Part shown: positions 1 through 6,319 of the stretch, in pieces
Layout: each line of letters begins with the position of its first letter
Position numbering within the stretch: the first letter of the stretch is position 1
Assembly (NCBI RefSeq): GCF_900104965.1
Contig: NZ_LT629757.1
Location: 496,001-560,000, forward strand
DNA: 64,000 bases
From: Nocardioides scoriae
GTDB lineage: Bacteria; Actinomycetota; Actinomycetes; Propionibacteriales; Nocardioidaceae
Reading direction: 5' to 3'
Made by a program: the position numbers and the translations under genes
The notes under the pieces: model-generated
The model's database searches: none
Told to the model about the DNA's origin: nothing
Seen by the model: only the letters and a program-made list of their open reading frames with translations

Positions 1-202
1 ACGAGCGGTGGTCCTGCACGGCGCCGGCCAGCTGCTCGGCGAACCGCTTGCGGGCGTCGGGCGCCAGCTGGTCCACCCACGACGACAGCGTCGCTCCGCA
101 CCCGGTCATCGCCCGCAGCTCGGGGGAGACCCGCGACTGCCCCGTAGCCAGGTCGAGCGTCCAGCGCCCGGTGACCGGGAGTGGCGGTGGCGTGAGGGGC
201 AC
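1..202 (-). CDS. PAS-like sensory/signalling protein, N-terminal fragment
   Basis: The window edge cuts this minus-strand gene, so only about 67 N-terminal residues are visible. The GTG start at 200-202 is preceded by AAGGA (plus 214-218) at 11 nt. The peptide runs from a short Pro-rich leader into GRWTLDLATG, SRVSPELRAM and then a helix with PDARKRFAEQ. The W-x-x-D-x-x-TG...S-P-E-L pattern resembles the start of a PAS_3-type fold, which would make this a sensor kinase, diguanylate cyclase or response regulator. The effector domain is outside the window, so the class is unknown. No start or stop lies just upstream in frame that would extend it. Confidence 0.55.
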   Translation of the reverse strand, partial: MPLTPPPLPVTGRWTLDLATGQSRVSPELRAMTGCGATLSSWVDQLAPDARKRFAEQLAGAVQDHRS

Positions 203-339
203 GGGTCGATGAGTCCTTCGTCGTACGGTCGAGAGGAGCCGCGCTGCAGGACTCGACGCCTATTGTGCCCAATGGTGCGGGCTGGTGGACAGGGTGTCCG
301 GCACGGTGGGTGGTCCGGCGGTGGCGCGGCCGTGGGCCC

Positions 340-345
340 TAGGCT
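340..345 (+). promoter_or_regulatory. Possible -10 box of the tRNA-Met gene
   Basis: TAGGCT lies 23 nt before the 5' end of the tRNA. No convincing -35 box is visible upstream, so this rests on the -10 match only. Confidence 0.35.
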
Positions 346-368
346 GCTGGATCGGGCCGCGAGCCCGC

Positions 369-442
369 GGGGCGGTAGCTCAGTCGGTCAGAGCAGAGGA
401 CTCATAATCCTTGGGTCGTGGGTTCGAGCCCCACCCGCCCTA
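369..442 (+). tRNA. tRNA-Met (CAT anticodon)
   Basis: The sequence folds as a cloverleaf. The acceptor stem GGGGCGG pairs with CCGCCCT (one G-T pair), followed by U8, the D-arm GCTCAGTCGGTCAGAGC, an anticodon stem GAGGA/TCCTT with loop CTCATAA (anticodon CAT), and the T-arm GTGGG-TTCGAGC-CCCAC. The discriminator base is A and the 3' CCA is not encoded. The paired first acceptor position argues against initiator tRNA. An elongator Met tRNA is most likely; a tRNA-Ile2 with lysidine-modified CAT cannot be excluded by eye. Confidence 0.93.
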
Positions 443-454
443 CGCAGCACTTCC

Positions 455-460
455 TAGACT
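455..460 (+). promoter_or_regulatory. -10 box for leaderless SDR gene
   Basis: TAGACT is 6 nt before the ATG at 467 and just 12 nt after the tRNA end. No Shine-Dalgarno sequence is present, so the SDR message probably begins at its start codon. Confidence 0.5.
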
Positions 461-466
461 CCCCGC

Positions 467-1252
467 ATGGATCTCGAACTGCGCGACGCGCTCGTCCTGG
501 TCACCGGCGGCAGCAAGGGCATCGGCCTGGCGTGCGCCGAGGTCGCCCTCGCGGAGGGGGCGCGGGTCGCGCTCGTCTCGCGCAGCCAGGACCACCTCGA
601 CGCCGCTGCCGAGCGGCTCGGGGCGGGCGAGCGCGTGCGGACCTTCGCGGCCGACCTGACCGACCCGCAGCAGGCGCTCGACGTCGTCGCCCGGGTCGAG
701 GCGGAGGCCGGACCGGTGGACGTGCTGGTCTGCTCGGCGGGCGCCGCGCGGCGCACGCCGTACCCGGAGCTCGACGCCGCTGCGTGGAGCGGCGCCATGC
801 AGGCGAAGTTCTTCACCTACGTCCACGTCATCGACCCGGTCGTGAAGGCGATGGCGGCGCGCGGGCGCGGCAGCATCGTCAACGTGATCGGCTTCGGCGG
901 CAAGCTCGCCAACCCCACCCACCTCGCCGGCGGCGCCGCCAACGCGGCGCTGATGCTGGCCACGGCCGGGCTGGCCAACGCCTACGGGCCCCAGGGCGTC
1001 CGCGTCAACGCGGTCAACCCCGCCGGCACGCTCACCGAGCGGCTCGGCGAGGGCATCAAGGCCGCCGCCCGCCTCGAGGGCATCTCCGAGGACGAGGCCC
1101 TGGCCCGCCAGACCGCCGGCGCCCCGCTGGGACGCCTCGCGGAGCCGCGGGAGGTCGCCGAGACGGTGATGTACCTCGCCTCCGCCCGCGCCAGCTACGT
1201 CAACGGCAGCATCGTCTCGATGGACGGCGGGGCCGCCCCGATCGTGGTGTGA
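467..1252 (+). CDS. SDR family oxidoreductase with degenerate active site
   Basis: This 261-residue protein has the size and fold signature of a classical short-chain dehydrogenase/reductase. The nucleotide-binding motif TGGSKGIG is at residues 13-20, and AADLTD and a CSAGAA segment (the NNAG equivalent) follow. The C-terminus has a typical PxG...RLAEPREVAE...YLASARASYVNG region. The catalytic YxxxK is not recognisable: where YSASKAAL is expected the sequence reads GGAANAAL, so Tyr becomes Gly and Lys becomes Asn. The protein may bind NAD(P) without ordinary SDR chemistry, or belong to a divergent SDR subfamily. The ATG was chosen because TAGACT lies 6 nt upstream. Confidence 0.85.
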   Translation: MDLELRDALVLVTGGSKGIGLACAEVALAEGARVALVSRSQDHLDAAAERLGAGERVRTFAADLTDPQQALDVVARVEAEAGPVDVLVCSAGAARRTPYPELDAAAWSGAMQAKFFTYVHVIDPVVKAMAARGRGSIVNVIGFGGKLANPTHLAGGAANAALMLATAGLANAYGPQGVRVNAVNPAGTLTERLGEGIKAAARLEGISEDEALARQTAGAPLGRLAEPREVAETVMYLASARASYVNGSIVSMDGGAAPIVV

Positions 1253-1333
1253 GGCGACGTCTCCTCGCGGACCCTGACCGGTCGGTGGTCCAGCCCCGGT
1301 GCGATCGAGCGCGGTCGTGGTCGGCCGGACCAG

Positions 1334-1384
1334 GTGATCGTGTGGGTCCTGGGTCACCTGGTGACGCGGATCCCACACGATCAC
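1334..1384. repeat. Long inverted repeat, hairpin 1
   Basis: A perfect 13-bp inverted repeat, GTGATCGTGTGGG at 1334-1346 and CCCACACGATCAC at 1372-1384, encloses a second small palindrome GTCACCTGGTGAC at 1353-1365. It could act as a bidirectional terminator or be a REP-like element. There is no T-run. Confidence 0.7.
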
Positions 1385-1395
1385 GGTCGGTGGTC

Positions 1396-1440
1396 ATCGG
1401 GGAGGTCTGCTGCCACCAGGTGACAGCGATCCTCCCCGAT
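1396..1440. repeat. Long inverted repeat, hairpin 2
   Basis: ATCGGGGAGG (1396-1405) pairs with CCTCCCCGAT (1431-1440). The interior GCTGCCACC...GGTGACAGC extends the stem with one mismatch. It shares the CCACC/GGTGAC core with hairpin 1 only 12 bp away. Confidence 0.7.
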
Positions 1441-1482
1441 CCACTGGTCGGGGTCGGGGTGGAGCCGGTGAGCGGCCCGGAC

Positions 1483-1522
1483 GTCGTGCGAGGTGGTCGC
1501 CGGGACGACCCGCTCGCATGAC
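1483..1522. repeat. 40-bp dispersed dyad element, copy A
   Basis: The ends GTCGTGCGAG and CTCGCATGAC are near-complementary and the centre reads GCCGGGACGACC. It matches 33 of 40 bases of copy B at 47760-47799 by hand alignment. Both copies lie in gaps between convergent genes. Confidence 0.6.
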
Positions 1523-1598
1523 GCACGCCGGTGCCGAGCAGCCAGCCGTACGACGCGCGCCCACGCCGGGCGACCCGCGACCACCTTGGATCGACGCC

Positions 1599-3731
1599 TC
1601 AGGCGAGGCCGAGCCGGTCGAGGATCCAGGCGAGGGTGAAGGCGCGGTCCTTCCAGGCCTGGTAGCGGCCGGAGACGCCGCCGTGGCCGGCGGCCATCTC
1701 GGTGCGGAGCAGGACGTCGGGGCGGCGGTCGGGGGCGCTGGCGCGGAGCCGGGAGACCCACTTGGCGGGCTCGACGTAGAGCACCCGGGTGTCGTTGAGC
1801 GAGGTCTCGGCGAGGATCGGGGGGTAGGGGCCCGAGGTCACGTTGTCGTACGGCGCGTACGACGCGATGTAGTCGTAGACCTCCGGGTCCGCCTCGGGGT
1901 TGCCCCACTCGTCGTACTCCGTGACCGTCAGCGGGAGCGACGCGTCGAGCATGGTGGTGAGGTTGTCGACGAAGGGCACCCCGGCCACCACGCCGTCGAA
2001 CAGCTCGGGCGCCTGGGTGGCGACCGCGCCCATGAGCAGGCCGCCGGCGCTGCCGCCCTCGGCGACCAGGCGGGAGGCCCAGCCCTCGTCGCGCAGGAAC
2101 CGGGCGCAGGCGATGAAGTCGGTGAAGGTGTTCTTCTTGTGCTCCATCTTGCCGTCGTCGTACCACCGCCGGCCGAGCTCGCCGCCGCCGCGCACGTGGG
2201 CGATGGCGAAGGCCACCCCGCGCTCGAGCAGCGAGAGTCGCGCGATCGAGAAGCCGGGATCCATCGAGGCCTCGTAGGAGCCGTAGCCGTAGAGCAGGGT
2301 CGGGACCGGCCCGCGCGCCCGCGCGTCACGTCGTACGACGAGCGAGACCGGGACCTGCTCGCCGTCGGGGGCGGGCACCCAGAGCCGGTGCTCCTCGTAG
2401 TCGTCGGGGTCGTAGCCACCGAGCACGGGGGTGCGCCGCAGCAGCCTCAGCTCCCGGGTCGCCACGTCGTGGTCGTAGACCGACGAGGGCACCGAGAGCG
2501 ACCCGAACCCGAGCCGCACGACGGGGGTGTCGAACTCGTGGTTGCCGCGCAGGCCCACCGTGTAGGTCTCGCGGTCGAAGTCGACCAGGTAGTCGTCCTC
2601 GACACCCGCGTCACCCAGGGTCAGCACCCGGAGGTTGGTCAGGCCACCCGAGCGCTGGCTGACGACCAGGTGGGTCGCGAAGGCGTCGACGTCCTCGATG
2701 CGGACGGACGGGTCGTGGGGGACCAGCGGCTCCCAGGCCTCGACCGGGGTCGGGTCGACCGGCGAGGTGGCGACCGCGAAGTCGGGGCCGTCGTGGTTGT
2801 GGGTGATGACGAAGCGGTCCTCGCCGGCGATCACGGCGTGCTCGAGGCTGTAGTCGAGGTCCTCGCGGCGGCCCTGGAACAGCCGCAGCCCGAGCTCGGG
2901 GCGCTCGGTGTCGAGGACGTGGTACTCCGCGGTGGTCTTGGAGTGGCACACCACCACGAGGAACCGGTCCGACCGGGTGCGGCCCACGCCGACCCGGAAG
3001 CGCTCGTCGGGCTCGTGGAGGACCACCTCGTCGGCGGCCTGCTCGGTGCCCAGGACGTGGCGCCAGACCCGGTCGGCGCGCCAGGCGTGGTCGACGGTGA
3101 CGTAGTAGAGCGCGCTGCCGTCGCGCTCCCAGGTGAGGCTGCCGGCGGTGCCGGTCAGCCGGTCGGGCAGCAGCTCGCCGGTGCGCAGGTCGGTGACGCG
3201 CACCTCGTAGCGCTCGTCGCCGACGGTGTCGGTGGCCCAGGCGAGCAGCTGCTCGTCGGGGCTGACCTTGCTGGCGCCGAGCGAGAAGAACTCGTGGCCC
3301 TCGGCGAGCGCGTCGAGGTCGAGCAGCACCTGCTCGCCCGGGAGCGCGGGCTGGCCGGGGTCGGTCTCGACCGGCATGGGCGGGGTCCAGTCGTCGGGCC
3401 CGGCGACGGGGACGCGGCAGGAGGCGCCGTACTCGCGGCCGACGAAGGAGCGGCCGTAGTACCAGTGCCCGCCGCGGCGCGTCGGCACCGACAGGTCGGT
3501 CTCCCGGGTCCGGCTGCGGATCTCCTCGACCACCTGGTCGCGCAGCTCCGCGAGGTGCGCGGTGGCGTGCCGCGTCCAGGCGTTCTCGGCCTCGAGGAGC
3601 GCGAGCACCTCGGGGTCCTCCTTGGCGCGCAGCCACTCGTAGTCGTCGTGCCGCTCGCGGCCGTGCAGGACCCGCGTCGTGCGCCGGGTGGGAGCGGTCG
3701 GGGGCGTGGTCGGGGGCTGGAGGGGATCCAC
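1599..3731 (-). CDS. ptrB: Oligopeptidase B / S9 family prolyl oligopeptidase
   Basis: This cytosolic serine peptidase has 710 residues, the normal length for the family. The N-terminal two thirds is the beta-propeller gate, beginning with PTAPTRRTTRVLHGRERHDD and the DDYEWLR segment typical of the family. The C-terminal alpha/beta-hydrolase domain contains the nucleophile in GGSAGG (Ser about 561) and the catalytic His in AAGHGG. An Asp completes the triad around the DTRVLY region. Oligopeptidase B cleaves short peptides after basic residues. There is no signal peptide. The GTG start fits a TAGGCT box 6 nt upstream, so the message is probably leaderless. Confidence 0.93.
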   Translation of the reverse strand: MDPLQPPTTPPTAPTRRTTRVLHGRERHDDYEWLRAKEDPEVLALLEAENAWTRHATAHLAELRDQVVEEIRSRTRETDLSVPTRRGGHWYYGRSFVGREYGASCRVPVAGPDDWTPPMPVETDPGQPALPGEQVLLDLDALAEGHEFFSLGASKVSPDEQLLAWATDTVGDERYEVRVTDLRTGELLPDRLTGTAGSLTWERDGSALYYVTVDHAWRADRVWRHVLGTEQAADEVVLHEPDERFRVGVGRTRSDRFLVVVCHSKTTAEYHVLDTERPELGLRLFQGRREDLDYSLEHAVIAGEDRFVITHNHDGPDFAVATSPVDPTPVEAWEPLVPHDPSVRIEDVDAFATHLVVSQRSGGLTNLRVLTLGDAGVEDDYLVDFDRETYTVGLRGNHEFDTPVVRLGFGSLSVPSSVYDHDVATRELRLLRRTPVLGGYDPDDYEEHRLWVPAPDGEQVPVSLVVRRDARARGPVPTLLYGYGSYEASMDPGFSIARLSLLERGVAFAIAHVRGGGELGRRWYDDGKMEHKKNTFTDFIACARFLRDEGWASRLVAEGGSAGGLLMGAVATQAPELFDGVVAGVPFVDNLTTMLDASLPLTVTEYDEWGNPEADPEVYDYIASYAPYDNVTSGPYPPILAETSLNDTRVLYVEPAKWVSRLRASAPDRRPDVLLRTEMAAGHGGVSGRYQAWKDRAFTLAWILDRLGLA

Positions 3732-3737
3732 CCGACG

Positions 3738-3743
3738 AGCCTA
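3738..3743 (-). promoter_or_regulatory. -10 box for oligopeptidase B
   Basis: Read on the minus strand, TAGGCT is followed by CGTCGG and then the GTG start, a 6-nt spacing with no ribosome binding site. Confidence 0.5.
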
Positions 3744-3744
3744 G

Positions 3745-4323
3745 TCAGCCGAGCTGGCGGATCACCTGGGCGGGACTCCCGACGGCCAGCACCCCGGCCG
3801 GCAGGTCGGAGACGACCACCGAGCCGGCGCCCACGACGGTGCCGGCGCCGATGGTGACGCCCGGCATCACGACGACCCCGGCGCCCAGCCACACGTCGTC
3901 GCCCAGCGTCACCGGCCGGGCCGCCTCCCAGCCGGCGCGACGGCGGTCGGCCTCCAGCGGTTGCACCGGCGTGAGCAGCTGCACGTGGGCGTCGAGGCGG
4001 ACGTCGTCGCCGATGGTGATGGGGGCGGAGTCGAGGGCGACGAGGCCGGGGCCGACCCGCCAGCGGGCGCCGACCGTGATGCCGGAGCCGTAGCCGACCC
4101 GCAGCGGCGAGCGCACCTCCGCGTCCTCGCCGACCGCGGCGAGCAGCCGCTCGAGGAGCTCCTGGCGGCGGGCGCGGTCACGGGCGGGGACGGCGTCGAG
4201 GGCGTCGGTGAGGTCGGCGGCGCGGTCGCCGAGCTCGACGAGCCCGGCGTCCACGGCGTACGGTTCGCCGGCCCGCATCCGCTCGCGCATGGTCCGGATC
4301 AGCGGCAGGTCCTGGGGCGGCAT
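3745..4323 (-). CDS. Sugar O-acetyltransferase, left-handed beta-helix (maltose acetyltransferase type)
   Basis: This 192-residue protein starts with the N-terminal Mac helix region (RTMRERMRAGEPYAV, residues 10-24). It continues into hexapeptide-repeat turns such as APITIGDDVRL, RPVTLGDDVWLGAGVVV and PGVTIGAGTVVGAGSVV. The conserved acetyl-CoA/sugar-site tail SPAQVIRQLG closes it. It should transfer acetyl from acetyl-CoA to a sugar hydroxyl; the acceptor is unknown. The ATG at 4321-4323 is supported by a TAGCGT box 7 nt upstream. The gene is divergent from the HAD phosphatase. Confidence 0.88.
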   Translation of the reverse strand: MPPQDLPLIRTMRERMRAGEPYAVDAGLVELGDRAADLTDALDAVPARDRARRQELLERLLAAVGEDAEVRSPLRVGYGSGITVGARWRVGPGLVALDSAPITIGDDVRLDAHVQLLTPVQPLEADRRRAGWEAARPVTLGDDVWLGAGVVVMPGVTIGAGTVVGAGSVVVSDLPAGVLAVGSPAQVIRQLG

Positions 4324-4330
4324 GCGGGCC

Positions 4331-4336
4331 ACGCTA
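4331..4336 (-). promoter_or_regulatory. -10 box for the acetyltransferase gene
   Basis: Minus-strand TAGCGT sits 7 nt before the ATG. It lies in the 31-bp gap shared with the divergent HAD gene. Confidence 0.45.
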
Positions 4337-4354
4337 CGTGGGACGATGGGGGCC

Positions 4355-5155
4355 ATGGAGACCGTGCGCCCCGTCGAGACCTGGCTCACCGACATGGACG
4401 GCGTGCTCGTCCACGAGGAGGACGCCATCCCCGGGGCCAGCGACTTCATCGAGGCGCTCAAGGCGTCGGGCAAGAAGTTCCTCGTGCTGACCAACAACTC
4501 GATCTTCACCCCGCGCGACCTGCGGGCCCGGCTCCTCGGCAGCGGCATCGACGTGCCCGAGGAGTCGATCTGGACCTCCGCGCTGGCGACGGCCGACTTC
4601 CTGGCCGACCAGCGGCCCGGCGGCACGGCGTACGTCGTGGGCGAGGCGGGCATGACGACCGCGCTCCACGAGATCGGCTACGTGATGACCGAGCGCGACC
4701 CCGACTACGTCGTGCTGGGGGAGACCCGGACCTACTCCTTCGAGGCCATCACCAAGGCGATCCGCCTCATCGAGGCGGGCTCGCGCTTCATCGCCACCAA
4801 CCCCGACCCGAGCGGTCCCAGCCCGCAGGGCACGCTGCCGGCCACGGGCTCGGTCGCGGCGCTCATCAGCACCGCCACCGGTCGCCAGCCCTACTACATC
4901 GGCAAGCCCAACCCGCTGATGATGCGCAGCGCGCTCAACCGGCTCGAGGCCCACTCCGAGACCACCGTGATGATCGGTGACCGCATGGACACCGACATCA
5001 TCAGCGGCCTCGAGGCCGGCATCCGCACCGTGCTGGTGACGACCGGCTCGACGCGGCCCGACATGATCGACACCTTCCCCTACCGCCCCACCCGCGTCGT
5101 GGACTCGGTGGCCGACCTGGTCGAGCTGGCCCGGGCCGGCTCCGGCGAGATGTAG
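4355..5155 (+). CDS. HAD-IIA family sugar-phosphatase-like hydrolase (NagD type)
   Basis: The protein has 266 residues. Motif I is WLTDMDGVLVHEE (nucleophile Asp and acid/base Asp two residues later), motif II is VLTNNS, and motif IV is MIGDRMDTDIISGLEAG, with the C2 cap between. This pattern is that of the NagD/HAD-IIA group, which dephosphorylates small phosphorylated sugars or nucleotides; the substrate is not predictable. I chose ATG 4355 (METVRPVETW). An in-frame ATG three codons earlier (4346) is possible. Confidence 0.9.
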   Translation: METVRPVETWLTDMDGVLVHEEDAIPGASDFIEALKASGKKFLVLTNNSIFTPRDLRARLLGSGIDVPEESIWTSALATADFLADQRPGGTAYVVGEAGMTTALHEIGYVMTERDPDYVVLGETRTYSFEAITKAIRLIEAGSRFIATNPDPSGPSPQGTLPATGSVAALISTATGRQPYYIGKPNPLMMRSALNRLEAHSETTVMIGDRMDTDIISGLEAGIRTVLVTTGSTRPDMIDTFPYRPTRVVDSVADLVELARAGSGEM

Positions 5156-5228
5156 ACCGGTCCGGCGCGTCGCACGACACCACCGCGCGGGTTCGCCGAA
5201 CTCGCCCGTGGCCGGGGTCCGGGACCCC

Positions 5229-5234
5229 TAGAGT
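5229..5234 (+). promoter_or_regulatory. -10 box for the methylase-kinase pair
   Basis: TAGAGT lies 8 nt before the GTG at 5243, with no Shine-Dalgarno in between. Confidence 0.5.
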
Positions 5235-5242
5235 GCGAGACC

Positions 5243-6319
5243 GTGATCAAGTACCTCGGCTCGAAACGGCTCCTCGTGCCGGTGCTGGGTGACCTGGCCA
5301 CCGGGATCGGCGCCCGGACGGCGGTCGACCTGTTCACCGGGACCACCCGGGTCGCCCAGGAGCTCAAGCGCCGCGGGCTCGAGGTGACGGCGGTCGACAC
5401 CGCGACGTACAGCCAGGTGCTGGGCGAGTGCTTCGTGTCCACCGACGCCGCCGAGGTCGACCACGCCGCGCTCGCCGACGAGGTGGCCCGCCTCGACGCG
5501 CTGCCGGGGACCGACGGCTACGTCACCGAGACCTTCTGCGAGCGGGCGCGCTTCTTCCAGCCCCACAACGGCCGTCGCATCGACGCCGTCCGCGACGCCA
5601 TCGAGCGCGACCACCCCGAGGGCCCGCTGCGGCCGCTGCTGCTCACCTCGCTGCTGCTCGCGGCCGACCGGGTCGACTCGACCACCGGCCTGCAGATGGC
5701 CTACCTCAAGAGCTGGGCGCCCCGCAGCCACGCCGACCTCGAGCTCAAGGTCCCCGACCTGCTCCCCGGCCGCGGTCGCACGGTCCGCGGCGACGCCTCG
5801 GTGGTGGTCGACGCGCTGCCCCCGGTCGACCTGGCCTACCTGGACCCGCCGTACAACCAGCACCGCTACTTCACCAACTACCACGTGTGGGAGACGCTGG
5901 TCCGCTGGGACCGTCCCGAGCACTACGGGGTGGCCTGCAAGCGGGTCGACGCCCGCGACGACCTCGCCACCCGCAGCGTCTTCAACAGCCGCCCCCGGAT
6001 GCCCGCGGCGCTGGCCGACCTGCTGCGGCGCACCCGTGCGTCCCTGGTGGTGGCCTCGTGCACCGACGAGTCGTGGATGGCCCCGGAGCTGCTCGTCGGG
6101 GCGCTGCGCGACGCGGGCCACGAGCGGGTCGCGGTCCTGGGCTTCGACTCCAAGCGCTACGTCGGGGCGCAGATCGGGATCCACGACGGCACCGGTCGCC
6201 GGGTGGGCGACGTCGGGCGGCTGCGCAACGTCGAGTACCTCGTGGTCGCGGGCGACGCCGAGCGCGTCGAGCGGGCCACGGTCGCCGTGGCGGGGACGAG
6301 CCGTCGGGAGAGCGCGTGA
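5243..6319 (+). CDS. Orphan D12-class DNA adenine (N6) methyltransferase
   Basis: The 358-residue protein begins IKYLGSKR, the AdoMet-binding motif I equivalent of D12/Dam-like enzymes. It has VDLFTGTTRVAQ next and the catalytic DPPY motif in YLDPPYNQHRYFTNYH near residue 200. These features support transfer of a methyl group from AdoMet to adenine N6. No restriction endonuclease, specificity subunit or repair gene is adjacent, so it is an orphan methylase; its target site is unknown. The stop overlaps the GTG of the next gene by 4 nt, so translation of the two is coupled. Confidence 0.88.
   Translation: MIKYLGSKRLLVPVLGDLATGIGARTAVDLFTGTTRVAQELKRRGLEVTAVDTATYSQVLGECFVSTDAAEVDHAALADEVARLDALPGTDGYVTETFCERARFFQPHNGRRIDAVRDAIERDHPEGPLRPLLLTSLLLAADRVDSTTGLQMAYLKSWAPRSHADLELKVPDLLPGRGRTVRGDASVVVDALPPVDLAYLDPPYNQHRYFTNYHVWETLVRWDRPEHYGVACKRVDARDDLATRSVFNSRPRMPAALADLLRRTRASLVVASCTDESWMAPELLVGALRDAGHERVAVLGFDSKRYVGAQIGIHDGTGRRVGDVGRLRNVEYLVVAGDAERVERATVAVAGTSRRESA

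Larger units (their letters stand above)
1253..1598. other. 346-bp structured gap between convergent genes
   Basis: No coding gene is credible here. The gap holds two long hairpins (1334-1384 and 1396-1440), a repeated CGGTCGGTGGTC word (near 1280 and 1384) and a 40-bp imperfect dyad (1483-1522) that recurs at 47760-47799. It separates the SDR gene from the oppositely oriented oligopeptidase B gene and may serve as a two-way terminator. Confidence 0.75.

Noticed and set aside
369-442. Initiator tRNA-Met
   Set aside because: The first acceptor position is paired (G-T) and the anticodon stem lacks the three G-C pairs of initiator tRNA.
1518-3857. Long open frame opposite oligopeptidase B
   Set aside because: It is antisense to a complete S9 peptidase with intact motifs; its Val/Gly/Asp-rich text is typical of a shadow frame in high-GC DNA.
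5243-6319. Restriction-modification system
   Set aside because: Only a methylase is present; neighbouring genes are a phosphatase and a kinase.
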